From the NCBI GenBank assembly GCA_025359065.1, contig JANYHM010000076.1, positions 46,224 to 110,223 of the forward strand: DNA of 64,000 nucleotides, written 5' to 3'. A program made the position numbers and the translations under genes. Positions 18,055 through 28,526 of the stretch are shown here, piece by piece (position 1 is the stretch's first letter; each line of letters begins with the position of its first letter). This DNA is from Synechococcales cyanobacterium GL140_1_metabinner_5_sub. GTDB taxonomy: Bacteria > Cyanobacteriota > Cyanobacteriia > Cyanobacteriales > Chamaesiphonaceae. The notes beneath the pieces are model-generated. The model was not told where the DNA came from and ran no database searches. It worked only from the letters and a program-made list of their open reading frames with translations.

Positions 18055-19851
18055 TTAAAACATCCGATCCGATTTTTCAATGCGGCGCAAATGACGGATC
18101 AAGACAATAGCCATGAACAATGCCATGATACCCATTCCTGCTGCCGGAAGTTGAAATTTGTTTACAAACAGCAAGGTTGCAGATAGAACAAAAGAACCTG
18201 TGATCAAGGCATAGTTGGTGCCCTGCTGCATCGCGGTCATCCGACGAATAATCCGATCGGTCTCAGTAGACCTCACTCTTACTCGTAAATCACCACGTTC
18301 TAACTTTTCAATTGTATCTTCAATCCGCCGGGGCAAACTCAGCGCCGACGAGCTAACTTGCGCAGCTTGCCGCCCCAGTTCACCTAAAAAATCACCGGCA
18401 TCGGGAGTCAAATTGTTATTGGCCATAAGCTGTAGGGCAAAAGGTTGCGCCGCCTCCATAAAGTTAAAATCTGGGTCTAGACCCTTGCCAACTCCTTCGA
18501 TCGTTGAGAAAGCCCGCATCACAAAGGTAAAAGTAGCCGGAAACCGAAAAGGTTGGTCGTAGGCAATCTCGTACAAGTCATCACTAATCTGGGAGATGGA
18601 CTGACTCTCGAAAGATTTTTCCATCACATTGTCTAGCAAGTACTGGATCGATCGACGCAGAGAGCCAGTATCACCCGTAGGCACCAGTACTCCCAACTCA
18701 ATCAATGATTTCAACACCTGATCGGCATTGCGTTGTACTACTCCACTCAGTGTGCCCATTAGCTTGCCTTTGGTCATACCAGCAATGCGCCCCATCATCC
18801 CGAAGTCGTAGAAAATTAGCTGGCCAGTTTGGCTCACGGCCACATTGCCGGGATGTGGATCGGCATGGAAAAAGCCATCGGCTAAAATCTGCCGGAGGTA
18901 GGCTTGGGCACTGAGTAAGGCGATTTCTTTGCGATCGATGCCAGCTTTTTCTAAAGATTCATAGTCACTAATTTTGATTCCTGGTAAATATTCTAAAGTC
19001 AAAACCTGGGGCGAAGAATATCCCCAAAAAATCCGAGGCACTTTCACCCAGTTTTCGGTACGAAAGTTGCGCCGAAAAGTATCGGCGTTTTGGCCTTCTA
19101 GCAAATAATCAGTTTCTTCCCAAAGAATTTTACAGCACTCATCATAAATCCCCATCCAGTCACGGCCTTTGCCCCACTTGGGATGGTTCTGAAAATATTG
19201 GGCAATGCCCCGCAAAATTTCTAGATCGATCGTAAATAGTTTCTTCAGCCCTGGGCGCTGAATTTTTACGACTACTTCTTCGCCGGTATGCAACTGCGCT
19301 TGGTGAACCTGACCCAAACTAGCTGCCGCTAGGGGCAAGGGTGAAAAATGCGCAAACAGTTCATCGACACTTTTGCCCAGATCACGCTTGATAGTAGCAG
19401 CCACCGTATCGTAACCAAAAGCTGGCACTTGATCTTGGAGCTTAGTTAGTTCTTCTACATACTCTGCCGGAAACAAGTCAGCACGGGTAGAAAATAACTG
19501 TCCCAGCTTAATAAATGTGGGACCAAGCTGTAAAAACGTATCTCGCATCCAAACAGCCTGCCGCCGACGGCGGGCATTGCGCTTAGCCTCAGTAAAGCCA
19601 CCCACGTAAGTCCACTTCCGGTTATCGATCCAAGAACCGTTCAAAAAAGTCAGGAAAAAAGACCAGATATCGATGTAGCGGCGCTGACGAGAGTAATTTT
19701 CCCGATTCCAGCGATATTGATTCTCACCATTAGAAATATTTTTGGGCATGTCCAGCATATCCAATTGTGGATCTCGGGTTTGATCTGTAGATATGTGGTC
19801 TGTAGATATGTGTTCAGTCGGCGGCAGAATAAGTGGAGATGTGGCAGTCAC
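18055..19851 (-). CDS. ABC1/AarF/UbiB-family atypical kinase
   Basis: 598 residues from a GTG (19851) without a clear ribosome-binding site; an ATG at 19758 is an alternative start. The kinase-like core has the ABC1-specific LGPTFIKLGQLFSTRADLFP (KxGQ motif), AAASLGQVHQAQL in place of a normal P-loop, VVVKIQRPG with the Lys, DGFFHADPHPGN and YDFGMMGRI. C-terminal hydrophobic stretches (ALITGSFVLSATLLFV) suggest membrane attachment. Family members affect quinone metabolism and, in plants, plastoglobules. An in-frame 15-bp tandem duplication (encoding HISTDHISTD) is at the N-terminus. Confidence 0.88.
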   Translation of the reverse strand: MTATSPLILPPTEHISTDHISTDQTRDPQLDMLDMPKNISNGENQYRWNRENYSRQRRYIDIWSFFLTFLNGSWIDNRKWTYVGGFTEAKRNARRRRQAVWMRDTFLQLGPTFIKLGQLFSTRADLFPAEYVEELTKLQDQVPAFGYDTVAATIKRDLGKSVDELFAHFSPLPLAAASLGQVHQAQLHTGEEVVVKIQRPGLKKLFTIDLEILRGIAQYFQNHPKWGKGRDWMGIYDECCKILWEETDYLLEGQNADTFRRNFRTENWVKVPRIFWGYSSPQVLTLEYLPGIKISDYESLEKAGIDRKEIALLSAQAYLRQILADGFFHADPHPGNVAVSQTGQLIFYDFGMMGRIAGMTKGKLMGTLSGVVQRNADQVLKSLIELGVLVPTGDTGSLRRSIQYLLDNVMEKSFESQSISQISDDLYEIAYDQPFRFPATFTFVMRAFSTIEGVGKGLDPDFNFMEAAQPFALQLMANNNLTPDAGDFLGELGRQAAQVSSSALSLPRRIEDTIEKLERGDLRVRVRSTETDRIIRRMTAMQQGTNYALITGSFVLSATLLFVNKFQLPAAGMGIMALFMAIVLIRHLRRIEKSDRMF

Positions 19852-19889
19852 TGGATTTTAGGTGCAGAAAGGAAAGTTTGATGGACTGA

Positions 19890-20192
19890 TCAACTTGCTG
19901 ATTTGTTGCGATAGCGCTGGAGTTCTGCCCGTAGTCTGGCAATTTCGGCTCTGAGGTCATCGATCGTCTCTTGCAAATCAGGAGTTGCAGCGCTAGAGTT
20001 ACTATGCCCATTTCCAGTCTCCCGTTCTGCTCTGGCCAAAACTTCTTGGGTAAAAGTCTTCAGCTTTTCCCGCTGTTCGGCATCAAACTTGCCCAACTCG
20101 CTCAGGCCGATCGTTAGGGTTTCAGAAAATTTGTCGTTGATGGCCTGCGCAAGGGCACGACCAACAAAAAAGCTATCGGTTGGATCAGACAT
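19890..20192 (-). CDS. Conserved cyanobacterial coiled-coil protein
   Basis: 100 residues. An N-terminal conserved segment (DSFFVGRALAQAINDKFSETLTIGLSELGKFD) is followed by a predicted coiled coil at the C-terminus (LQETIDDLRAEIARLRAELQRYR). It resembles a small cyanobacterial/plastid family (DUF6825, from memory), function unknown. It is immediately upstream of the ABC1 kinase gene on the same strand (38-base gap), suggesting a shared transcript. Confidence 0.7.
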   Translation of the reverse strand: MSDPTDSFFVGRALAQAINDKFSETLTIGLSELGKFDAEQREKLKTFTQEVLARAERETGNGHSNSSAATPDLQETIDDLRAEIARLRAELQRYRNKSAS

Positions 20193-20390
20193 TTTTACCT
20201 AAATCGCTACTGGATCAATTACACCTTCAGTAAAGAATTATAACGCGCTGTCACAGGAATTTGGCAGTGAGGGAGGAAATGTCTTCAGGTTTTGCGGAGC
20301 TTATTATTTGGACAGATTGAAATTGTTCGGCGCTAGGCTTAAGCTGGAAACTAATCAGACTGGCCAAATCCTCCTGTCGCTCGGAAATTT

Positions 20391-21872
20391 ATGTTTACTG
20401 TCGAAAACTACGCAACCACCGCAATCTTTTTTCTGGCCATCGGCATGTTGGGCTGGGGGTATTATCGCAATCGCGGCTATGGCCAGCTCGGAACCTTAGC
20501 CTGGTTACAGTCTGCGGCTTTGATGCTGCCCTGGATTGTGTTTTTTGGCTGCTTTGCTCTAGGAATTTACATTAATTTAGCAGCAGTGCTGGTGCTGTTG
20601 GTTGGCTCTACTGGTCTATATATTTGGCTGGGTAGCCGGTTACGCAAAGTTGTCCAAGATCCCAATTTTCAAGGAGATCTGGCAAAAAAGATGAATCGCT
20701 ATCAGTCTGATCCTGGTAGTGCTGAGGCTATCAAAGATATCCCAGAAATGCCTCATCTGGCTGGAGAAGACCTAGAAAAGATTCGGGGGATTTTTGGAAT
20801 CGATACATTCTTTGCTACCGAGACTATTCCCTATCAGCAAGGCGCAATTTTCAAAGGCAATTTACGAGGTGAAGCGGCGGCCTCTCACGATCGGCTGCAA
20901 GCCAACCTCAAAAAAATTCTTGGTGACAAGTATCGTCTATACCTAATTGAAGGCCCAGAAGAGCGTCCAGTGGTGTTGGTAATGCCAACAGCGGGCGATG
21001 CGTTAGAGATGACCGTGGCACAGAAGGTCTTGGCAGTGGTGCTGTTGTTGGCAACAATCGCCAGCACCTTAGAAACCGCTGGAGTATTTTTGGGCTTCGA
21101 TTTTTATAGCAACTTACCCAAGTGGCCACAGGTAGCCCCTTTGGCTCTGGGTCTATGGACAATTTTGTTGGCACACGAAGCTGGTCACTGGTTTGTGGCC
21201 AAATCTAGGCAAATTAAGTTATCTTGGCCAAGCTTTCTACCCACAGCTCAGATTGGGGCTTTTGGTGCCATTACTCGCTTTGCGGACGTGTTACCGAACC
21301 GCACTACTTTGTTTGATATTTCGATCGCTGGTCCGGCTGCGGGTGGCATTACTTCCCTGGTCTTACTGCTGACTGGTCTGGTGTTATCTAAACCCACTGG
21401 TGGACTAGAGATTCCTTCCCAGTTTTTCCAAAGTTCAATTCTGGTCGGCTCGATCGCCAAAGTAATTCTAGGAGCACAGATTCACAAAGATTTAGTCAAT
21501 ATTCATCCCTTGGTAATCATTGGGTGGCTGGGCTTAGTGATTACGGCATTGAACTTGATGCCTGCGGGACAGTTGGATGGCGGCAGAATTGTCCAGGCGA
21601 TTTATGGTCGCAAGATTGCTCAACGGACTACGGTGGCGACGCTTATTTTGCTGGCAGTTATCTCTTTCACAAATCCCAATAATTCAGTAATTCTTTATTG
21701 GGCATTGCTGGTGGGCTTTTTGCAAAGAGGTCTAGAGAAGCCTTCTTTAGATGAGCTAACTGAACCAGATGACACCAGAGCAGCAATAACTCTACTGGCG
21801 CTGTTTCTGATGATTGCTACCATCTTGCCATTTACCCCCGATTTAGCTGGCCGCTTTGGAATTGGCGATTAG
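20391..21872 (+). CDS. Site-2 protease family intramembrane metalloprotease (EGY1-like)
   Basis: 493-residue multipass zinc protease of the S2P/M50 family. The zinc motif is LAHEAGHW (H262, E263, H266) and the third-ligand motif is NLMPAGQLDGGR with Asp396, both in membrane segments. A long N-terminal extension (residues 1-230) includes a transmembrane region, a soluble domain with ETIPYQQGAIFKGNLRGE and a GLTVE-like linker region, as in plant EGY1 and its cyanobacterial homologues. It cleaves membrane proteins in regulated proteolysis; the substrate here is not known. Confidence 0.92.
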   Translation: MFTVENYATTAIFFLAIGMLGWGYYRNRGYGQLGTLAWLQSAALMLPWIVFFGCFALGIYINLAAVLVLLVGSTGLYIWLGSRLRKVVQDPNFQGDLAKKMNRYQSDPGSAEAIKDIPEMPHLAGEDLEKIRGIFGIDTFFATETIPYQQGAIFKGNLRGEAAASHDRLQANLKKILGDKYRLYLIEGPEERPVVLVMPTAGDALEMTVAQKVLAVVLLLATIASTLETAGVFLGFDFYSNLPKWPQVAPLALGLWTILLAHEAGHWFVAKSRQIKLSWPSFLPTAQIGAFGAITRFADVLPNRTTLFDISIAGPAAGGITSLVLLLTGLVLSKPTGGLEIPSQFFQSSILVGSIAKVILGAQIHKDLVNIHPLVIIGWLGLVITALNLMPAGQLDGGRIVQAIYGRKIAQRTTVATLILLAVISFTNPNNSVILYWALLVGFLQRGLEKPSLDELTEPDDTRAAITLLALFLMIATILPFTPDLAGRFGIGD

Positions 21873-21899
21873 TTTTTGGTAAGCCACATCACATAAAAC

Positions 21900-23057
21900 T
21901 TAGGCTATAGATATCAAACCAGCCGCCGCTATGGCCTTGCTGCGAGCTTCCTCGATCGATCCACCCTGAGCCAAAGCCACTCCCATCCGTCGATAAGGAC
22001 GACTGTCCGGTTTCCCAAATAGCTTAATATCCACGTCAGCTACGGCCAAAGCTTGCTCTACTCCGCTGTAAGAAATACTCGTGGAATGCTCTGTTGCCAA
22101 AATCACCGCGCTAGCTGAGCAGCCCGTTTGACGAATCACCGGAATCGGCAGACCCAAAATAGCTCTGAGGTGCAGCTCAAACTCATTCAAATTCTGCGAA
22201 ATCAAAGTTACCATGCCGGTATCGTGAGGGCGCGGTGACAGCTCCGAGAAAATCACTTCATCCTGAGTCACAAAAAACTCTACCCCAAAAATCCCGGCAC
22301 CGCCCAAAGCATCGGTTACTTTGGTGGCGATCGACTGTGCTTGCTGCAACTGTTCTTCGGTCAATATCGCTGGCTGCCAAGATTCTTGATAGTCACCTCG
22401 CTCTTGACGATGGCCGATCGGCTCGCAGAAAATTGTGGGGGCTTGGCGCTGTTTAATGGTTAACAGCGTAATTTCTAACTGGAAGTTAATAAACTCTTCC
22501 ACAATCACCTTAGGACTATCACCTCGTGAGCCTTCTAGGGCATATTGCCAAGCTTTTTCTACCTCGGCAGCACTGTGGACAGTAGATTGACCTTTCCCAG
22601 AAGAAGACATCACTGGCTTTACCACGTTAGGAAAACCAATGGCTGCGGAGCTGGTAATTAATTCTTCTAAACTAGTGGCATAAGCGTAATGAGCTGTGCG
22701 CACTCCCAACTTTTTACTGGCCAACTCTCTAATGCGATCGCGGTTCATGGTGTAGTCGGTGGCTTTGGCAGTCGGAATCACTGTGATGCCACGATCTTCA
22801 AATTCTTGCAGTTTTTCGGTGCGGATGGCTTCGATTTCTGGCACGATGATGTCTGGCTGAAATTCTTGTACTACTCGCTCTAGATCATCTCCATTCAGCA
22901 TCGAAATAACTGCGCTAGCATCGGCGACCTGCATAGCTGGGGCATTGGGGTATCGATCGACCGCCACCACATACAATCCCAGGCGCTGAGCAGCGATCAC
23001 AAATTCTTTGCCCAGTTCCCCGGCACCAAGGAGCATGATTTTTTGAGGTAGTTTCAT
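21900..23057 (-). CDS. purT: Formate-dependent phosphoribosylglycinamide formyltransferase PurT
   Basis: 385-residue ATP-grasp enzyme that makes formyl-GAR from GAR, formate and ATP in purine synthesis. The N-terminus [14 protein letters not shown] is the GAR-binding Rossmann part; the ATP-grasp region includes [13 protein letters not shown] and [10 protein letters not shown], and the C-terminal [20 protein letters not shown] block (here [16 protein letters not shown]) matches PurT. It appears complete. Neighbours are unrelated. Confidence 0.95.
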   Translation of the reverse strand: MKLPQKIMLLGAGELGKEFVIAAQRLGLYVVAVDRYPNAPAMQVADASAVISMLNGDDLERVVQEFQPDIIVPEIEAIRTEKLQEFEDRGITVIPTAKATDYTMNRDRIRELASKKLGVRTAHYAYATSLEELITSSAAIGFPNVVKPVMSSSGKGQSTVHSAAEVEKAWQYALEGSRGDSPKVIVEEFINFQLEITLLTIKQRQAPTIFCEPIGHRQERGDYQESWQPAILTEEQLQQAQSIATKVTDALGGAGIFGVEFFVTQDEVIFSELSPRPHDTGMVTLISQNLNEFELHLRAILGLPIPVIRQTGCSASAVILATEHSTSISYSGVEQALAVADVDIKLFGKPDSRPYRRMGVALAQGGSIEEARSKAIAAAGLISIA

Positions 23058-23216
23058 GGATTTACGTGGGAGTCGATCATAAAGAATAGCTTAGTAAAGA
23101 TTATTGTGTGGTGAGCACTGCCCACCACAAGGATTTCAGGTTTAGATGATAGACAAGGCTGCTAATGAAATTCAAAGTAATTCAGCCTACCACGCACCAA
23201 AATTTTTCAGCAAAAT

Positions 23217-23642
23217 CTATGCGTCGGGTTCAATTTTGACAGAGATAATTTTGTCACCTTTTTGAATGGCATTCACCACACTCATGTCTGGAGTTTTACC
23301 AAACACGGTATGAACTCCATCCAAATGTCCTTGAGGAGAGTGACAAATAAAGAACTGGCTGCCGCCAGTATTTGGGCCAGCGTGAGCCATCGATAGACTA
23401 CCAGCTTCATGCTTATTATTGTTGAGTTCACAGTTGATTTTGTAACCGGGACCACCAGTCCCACTGCCTTGAGGGCAACCACCCTGCACCATAAAGTTAG
23501 GAATTACCCGGTGGAAAATTAGTCCATCATAGAAACCTTTCTGAGAGAGATCTACGAAGTTTTTAACGGTGTTAGGAGCATCAGCATCAAAGAATTGAAT
23601 ATTGATGGTGCCTTTGTCTGTCTCAATAATGGCTCGGGTCAT
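23217..23642 (-). CDS. Cyclophilin-type peptidyl-prolyl cis-trans isomerase
   Basis: 141-residue compact single-domain cyclophilin that accelerates proline isomerisation. It has no signal peptide, so it is probably cytoplasmic. The catalytic block is [21 protein letters not shown] with the active-site Arg, and [19 protein letters not shown] follows. The length matches bacterial PpiB-like small cyclophilins. Single gene with no clear operon partner. Confidence 0.92.
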   Translation of the reverse strand: MTRAIIETDKGTINIQFFDADAPNTVKNFVDLSQKGFYDGLIFHRVIPNFMVQGGCPQGSGTGGPGYKINCELNNNKHEAGSLSMAHAGPNTGGSQFFICHSPQGHLDGVHTVFGKTPDMSVVNAIQKGDKIISVKIEPDA

Positions 23643-23993
23643 AGTTTTTAGTTTGATCGCAACTCTGCCATTCTAGCCTAAAACTGAAAATACAGAAACT
23701 CAAGGCAAAGCAACTAATCAGACCACCATAGTTATTAATTTTGCCAAACTGTATTCCCCAATGGATAGATCCCAAATGAGTTCTATAGGTTCGATCAACC
23801 CAAACAATTATTAAAAGACTGCCTTGACACTGCCCTGCAATTAGCGATCGAGTGAATATCTTAAATTCGCTTGCTTAGGCGGAAATCCTCACCTTAGAGC
23901 AGCGGAAACCTCGATCGGCAGCAATTAAATGCTAGACAGCCATTGGCTATACTAAAGAAAGCAATCTTCATTTTCTAACTTGCGCACTTGAAT
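23643..23993. other. Intergenic region, no supported feature
   Basis: 350 bases between a minus-strand cyclophilin gene and the plus-strand phasin-like gene. Apart from an AT-rich stretch there is nothing with clear RNA-gene or open-frame character. Confidence 0.4.
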
Positions 23994-24317
23994 ATGGATA
24001 ATAACAACTGGCTCCAGCAAATTGTGATGATGGGCATCGGTACCACCTCACTGGTTGCCGACAAAATCAAAGAAATGGGCGACCAAATGGTCAAAGACGG
24101 CAAGATCAACCCTGATCAAGCCAAAACCATGGTGGACGATATCATGAAGCAAGTAAAACTCGACCCTGGTTCAGTAGACGAACAGATGCAGCGTTGGATG
24201 CGCCACACCATGCAGGATTTGGGTGTGACCCGCCAATCTGAGACCGATGAATTGCGCGGTCGGATTGATCGATTGGAGCGCCAAGTGCGCGAATTAGAAA
24301 ACAAACTCTGGAAATAG
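23994..24317 (+). CDS. Small phasin-like protein
   Basis: 107 residues from the ATG at 23994; an in-frame TTG six bases earlier is less likely. It is largely helical with LVADKIKEMGDQMVKDGKINPDQAKTMVDD and a C-terminal coiled coil (ELRGRIDRLERQVRELENK). Such proteins belong to a small phasin/PhaF-like family found in cyanobacteria, whose members are proposed to coat polymer granules or organise membranes; the role here is not certain. Confidence 0.75.
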   Translation: MDNNNWLQQIVMMGIGTTSLVADKIKEMGDQMVKDGKINPDQAKTMVDDIMKQVKLDPGSVDEQMQRWMRHTMQDLGVTRQSETDELRGRIDRLERQVRELENKLWK

Positions 24318-24376
24318 AGAGAGTTGCCCACCATAACTCGTTACAATAATTTACAACGAGTTATGGATTAAGTATC

Positions 24377-24865
24377 ATGGGCGAACAGTTATCACAGGCA
24401 CTAGAGCCATTAGCAGAAATTTTTAGAGGCTTAAGCCTTCCCGAAGCACTTACTCACTGGGGTCATCCCTTTTTTATGAGTATTGTGATGTTTTTTATGG
24501 GCGGCTATGGAGCGTATGCAGGCTGGAAAGGGCGGTTGCTCAGAGAAACCGACAAAGATGCAGCGGCCAAGTTGCGCACGGAGCACAGCAAAGTAATGAG
24601 TGGCATGGCCTTGTTTATGGCGATCGGAGCCACTGGCGGCATTCTGGCCTTAGTAATTCAAAAGCAGCCCGTCATGGAAAGCCCTCATTTTGTTACCGGT
24701 ATGACTGTGTTATTCATGCTGTTTTTAAACGCCTTGGTTTCCTTTACTGGTTTCGCTGGCCAAAATCCAGCGGTGCGCAAAGCTCACGCCTATTTTGGCA
24801 GCGCGATTTTGATTGTGATGTTGGCTCATGCCGCTGCTGGTTTGAAGCTGGGGCTATCGATTTAG
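24377..24865 (+). CDS. DUF4079 family membrane protein
   Basis: 162 residues with about four transmembrane helices (FFMSIVMFFMGGYGAYAGW; MALFMAIGATGGILALVI; FVTGMTVLFMLFLNALVSF; GSAILIVMLAHAAAGLKLG). Conserved His residues (HWGHP, AHAYFG, AHAA) suggest a haem- or metal-binding membrane cytochrome-like fold, as discussed for DUF4079; this is inference. It follows the phasin-like gene after 59 bases and could be co-transcribed. Confidence 0.82.
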   Translation: MGEQLSQALEPLAEIFRGLSLPEALTHWGHPFFMSIVMFFMGGYGAYAGWKGRLLRETDKDAAAKLRTEHSKVMSGMALFMAIGATGGILALVIQKQPVMESPHFVTGMTVLFMLFLNALVSFTGFAGQNPAVRKAHAYFGSAILIVMLAHAAAGLKLGLSI

Positions 24866-25015
24866 TTAGGCCCGAAACTTCTTTCTAATACCGATCGCCT
24901 GATCGATCGCCATAGCCAAGCCGCTCATCCTGTATCTAAACAACAACTTTTTTCGGATGGTCAAAATGACCGTCGAATATTTTATTTTTAAACCTAGCTC
25001 TATCACAAACTACGA

Positions 25016-26032
25016 ATGAGCTTTAAACTAGCCGAAAAACCAGCAATTCTGCAAAAACTACCAGCAACACCAGTTCTCGTAAGTTTTGTGGCACTAATCT
25101 TTGCCTTAATTCCCATCTCTTTAGCGCCAGCTCTCACCAAGTTGAGTGAGCACGAAATTGGCCCAAATGCCATTGCTTTCCACCGCAGTTGGATTGCGGC
25201 AGTTGTCTTTGCCATTTTATCTGCTAAAGAAGCTGCCCGCGATCGCCAAGCAGCCTCAGAGGTGATGATACCCGAAGCGATCGCTGGCCAATCCGTAGAC
25301 AGTATCAAAAAACAGCCCATGACCAAAGAAGAGGTAGGACTGTTGCTAGTTACTGGTACGGCAGCTACTGCCTCTTTGCTGCTTTGGACTTGGTCTTTGA
25401 GTGAGACGGGGGTGGCCAATGTGGCTTTGCTCTCAAACTTAAATCCGATATTTGTGGGACTAGCTGGATATTTTTTGTTTGGCCAAAAGTTCGATCGGCG
25501 ATTTGTAATTGGGTTAGTGCTGGCCATAGCTGGTGCGGTGGCTTTTGAACTTAGCGAAGCCCAGTTTAGTGCTGACCAGCTTCAAGGCGATGCGCTAGCA
25601 TTTATTAGCGCTATTTTTATTGCTACATATCTAATTCTGATCGAAAAACTGCAAGGCCGCTTTAGTACTTCCACGATCATGATGTGGCGCTGTGGAACTA
25701 CCACGATATTTTTGCTGCCGCTGTTGCCCTTCATCGAAGATAGGCTATTGCCTCAAACCCAGAATGGATGGATGTTAATCATTTTTCAGGCTCTATTTTG
25801 TCAAGTGTTGGGGCAAGGTCTTTTGGCCTACAGTCTTAGTAAGCTTTCATCTGGTGTTGTGGCGATTACGCTGTTGCTAGAACCTGTTATTGCTTCAATT
25901 TTTGCCTGGTTCATCTTTGGTGAACAAATTACCTTGGCAGATTGGATCTGCTTTGTAGTAGTGCTCGGAGGAGTTTATCTTGCTCAATCTAGTAAAGCAG
26001 CAGTCAAAATAACGCCTACGGAAATTCCATAG
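25016..26032 (+). CDS. EamA/DMT-family transporter
   Basis: 338-residue membrane protein with about ten transmembrane helices in two repeats. Each EamA repeat contains the pattern seen in TASLLLWTWSLSETGVANVALLSNLNPIFVG and in GVVAITLLLEPVIASIFAWFIFGE. A hydrophilic segment after helix 2 (about 65-95) is typical of cyanobacterial members. Drug/metabolite transporters of this class export amino acids or other metabolites; the substrate is not predictable. Confidence 0.88.
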   Translation: MSFKLAEKPAILQKLPATPVLVSFVALIFALIPISLAPALTKLSEHEIGPNAIAFHRSWIAAVVFAILSAKEAARDRQAASEVMIPEAIAGQSVDSIKKQPMTKEEVGLLLVTGTAATASLLLWTWSLSETGVANVALLSNLNPIFVGLAGYFLFGQKFDRRFVIGLVLAIAGAVAFELSEAQFSADQLQGDALAFISAIFIATYLILIEKLQGRFSTSTIMMWRCGTTTIFLLPLLPFIEDRLLPQTQNGWMLIIFQALFCQVLGQGLLAYSLSKLSSGVVAITLLLEPVIASIFAWFIFGEQITLADWICFVVVLGGVYLAQSSKAAVKITPTEIP

Positions 26033-26057
26033 AACTTTGACTGGTTGCAGGTTTTAT

Positions 26058-27839
26058 TTAATCAGGATAAATTCGCAGGCGACGATTGGGTTCTTCGCCG
26101 AAGCTGTCAGATTTGAGATGGTAGTGCTCAATTAATTCATGCTGCATCTTGCGCACCTTGTTCGATCGAGGTAACAATTCCACCGGTTGATTCTTAGGAA
26201 TCACAATTTGCTCTACAGCCAACCGTGCTTCTTCTAGAGCCTCAATTTCATCATCACTACCATCTTTAATGAACAGTCGCAGATCCGCATCAGCAGGCAA
26301 TGGCTCATCCATATTCAGCATCCGGCGCAGAGTACGAGTAAGCTGCGGAATAGTCCCAGATTTGACACTATAAATTGGCAACTGGCGCACCTTAGCTACC
26401 TGACGCAGCTTGGCATGATTTTTGATATGAGTGCGCAGCGCCAATACCGCATCGGCACTGTCCATATCTTTAGTTAATACCACTGGGAGCTGTAGCACCT
26501 CAATAATTTGATCCAGCTCCTGAACGCTAATCCCATAGGGATAAACGTGTAGTGGCAAATCATCACCCTTAGCGCCGCCATCGATCAGGTCTTCGCCATC
26601 CCAGGCTGCTTGATTCAGCATTTCCTGGAAAGTTAGACGTTCAGAAGTTGCTGCTACTGTGACTCGATCAGGTTGACGAATCGACTGATCGCGGCTGGCG
26701 TATTGACGAGTAGTGATCGGCACCGGCTCCATGCGGCCACTAGCCCGCCAGCCTCCGGGAGAGCTACTGGGATTCGCGGCTGCGGGAGCAACCGTAGAAG
26801 TTTTCTGGGAAGCGATTTCTTTTTGGATAGTCACATGGCCCTGTTCATCCACCGTGCGCAGTTGCGGTGTGGGCTGCCGACCACGCAGCAGGTTATCTAC
26901 CATATCGGCGACGCTATCATGAATTACCCAACGATGGCGCTCCTGCATTTCTACGGCGATCGTGAAAGTAGGTGGAGCTTTGCGCTCTAGCACGGTTTTT
27001 TGAGAAGCACGACGACGGGCTTCGTCATCGCCAAGTGTGACGGCTTGGATGCCGCCCACTAAGTCCGAGAGCGTAGGGTTTTTGATCAGGTTTTCAAGCT
27101 GGTTGCCATGGGCAGTACCCACTAGCTGCACCCCCCGTTCAGCGATTGTGCGAGCGGCTTGAGCTTCTAGCTCTGTACCGATTTCATCGATCACAATTAC
27201 TTCGGGCATGTGGTTTTCTACCGCTTCGATCATCACTTGATGCTGAAGCTCGGGTCTAGAAACCTGCATCCTTCTGGCTCTGCCGATCGCCGGGTGCGGA
27301 ATATCTCCATCTCCAGCGATTTCGTTAGAGGTATCGATGATCACCACCCGCTTGTTTAGATCATCGGCCAGCACTCTGGCGATCTCGCGCAGGGCAGTGG
27401 TTTTGCCAACTCCTGGTCGTCCCAGCATCAAAATTGATTGCCCGGTTTCCACCAAATCTCGGATCATATTGATGGTGCCAAACACCGCTCGACCAACCCG
27501 GCAGGTAAGACCAATAATCTCTCCAGCTCGATTGCGCATGGCGCTGATCCGGTGCAGGGTGCGTTCAATGCCTGCCCGGTTATCGCCGCTGAACATGCCT
27601 ACTCGATCAACGCAGTATTGCAAGTCTTCTTTGGTAACTACTGTTTCGCTCAAATACTCTGCCCCGCTCACAAATCTGGCTTCTGGGCAGCGACCCAAAT
27701 CTAAGACTATTTCAATTAAGTCGCTTTGTTGCGGATGTTCGCCAATAGTCTGACGGATTGATGCGGGTAAAATGTCGAGCAATTTACTGAGGTCATCAGT
27801 AATTTCTTTTCTGCCCAAACTGATGTTTTCTTCCGTCAT
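26058..27839 (-). CDS. AAA ATPase with C-terminal R3H domain (Ycf45-like)
   Basis: 593 residues. The P-loop GRPGVGKT is at 140-147 and the Walker B/sensor region is VIVIDEIGTE. The N-terminal half resembles the SpoIIIAA-like ATPase domain of Ycf45; a variable Gln/Pro/Ser-rich linker with TTRQYASRDQSIRQPDR follows, and an R3H-type nucleic-acid-binding domain with ELLPRSNKVRKMQHELIEHYHL is at the C-terminus. This is a conserved cyanobacterial/plastid protein; R3H domains bind single-stranded nucleic acids. The exact function is not known. Confidence 0.9.
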   Translation of the reverse strand: MTEENISLGRKEITDDLSKLLDILPASIRQTIGEHPQQSDLIEIVLDLGRCPEARFVSGAEYLSETVVTKEDLQYCVDRVGMFSGDNRAGIERTLHRISAMRNRAGEIIGLTCRVGRAVFGTINMIRDLVETGQSILMLGRPGVGKTTALREIARVLADDLNKRVVIIDTSNEIAGDGDIPHPAIGRARRMQVSRPELQHQVMIEAVENHMPEVIVIDEIGTELEAQAARTIAERGVQLVGTAHGNQLENLIKNPTLSDLVGGIQAVTLGDDEARRRASQKTVLERKAPPTFTIAVEMQERHRWVIHDSVADMVDNLLRGRQPTPQLRTVDEQGHVTIQKEIASQKTSTVAPAAANPSSSPGGWRASGRMEPVPITTRQYASRDQSIRQPDRVTVAATSERLTFQEMLNQAAWDGEDLIDGGAKGDDLPLHVYPYGISVQELDQIIEVLQLPVVLTKDMDSADAVLALRTHIKNHAKLRQVAKVRQLPIYSVKSGTIPQLTRTLRRMLNMDEPLPADADLRLFIKDGSDDEIEALEEARLAVEQIVIPKNQPVELLPRSNKVRKMQHELIEHYHLKSDSFGEEPNRRLRIYPD

Positions 27840-28020
27840 AGATATTTATTGTTTTTGATGAAGGTGCAGTCGCAACTCGTCAGACATCGATCGCAGGTTT
27901 CAGGGCGTTAGCCAGCAGCAGGAATACTAGTGCCCTACGATTATGGTTCCTATATATTACACGATAAATCTCAGGTCTGCATTGGGTTCTAGCCATCAAA
28001 GATGATTGAATTATTAGGTG

Positions 28021-28050
28021 TTGACTCTCGATCGCCAAATAGGCCATAAT
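28021..28050 (+). promoter_or_regulatory. Predicted promoter of rplU-rpmA
   Basis: TTGACT (28021-28026) and CATAAT (28045-28050) are 18 bases apart and point toward rplU. Transcription would start near 28057, leaving a leader of about 100 bases that could carry autoregulation, as seen for other L21 leaders; the latter is inference. Confidence 0.6.
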
Positions 28051-28158
28051 AAAAAACTGTTTACTTTACAGGCTCGGAACGGGTTTATTTACTCAAACCA
28101 AGTTCTACTATGGGTTTTACTCTAGTAGCCACCCCTACGGCCAACTTATCCCTAAATT

Positions 28159-28476
28159 ATGACCTACGCAATTATTGAAACCGGCGGCAAACAAATCCGC
28201 GTTGAAGTCGGACGTTTTTATGACATCGAGCTACTTGCCGCTGAAGAGGGCGAAAAAGTTGATATCGATAAAGTTTTGCTCATCGGCGATGGTGAGACTG
28301 TGACTATTGGTCAGCCGTTGGTGGCTGGTGCGGTAGTAAAAGGCACCGTGATGCGCCACTTCCGCGATCGCAAGGTGATTGTCTACAAGATGCAGCCTAA
28401 GAAAAAGACTCGCAAAAAGCGCGGGCACCGTCAGGAAGTTACTCGTTGGATGGTTGATGAGATCATCGCTAAGTAA
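28159..28476 (+). CDS. rplU: 50S ribosomal protein L21
   Basis: 105-residue bL21. The family opening [26 protein letters not shown] and the C-terminal [21 protein letters not shown] are complete. The canonical partner rpmA follows after 50 bases on the same strand, giving the universal rplU-rpmA order. Confidence 0.98.
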   Translation: MTYAIIETGGKQIRVEVGRFYDIELLAAEEGEKVDIDKVLLIGDGETVTIGQPLVAGAVVKGTVMRHFRDRKVIVYKMQPKKKTRKKRGHRQEVTRWMVDEIIAK

Positions 28477-28526
28477 TCTATTGATTCTTTGTAAATAATT
28501 TGTAACCTAAAAGTAGAGGCACATGT

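Noticed and set aside
23100..23135. Hairpin GTGGTGAGCACTGCCCACCAC as a terminator of purT or cyclophilin
   Set aside because: It is imperfect, lacks a T-run and looks like a dispersed palindromic repeat fragment.
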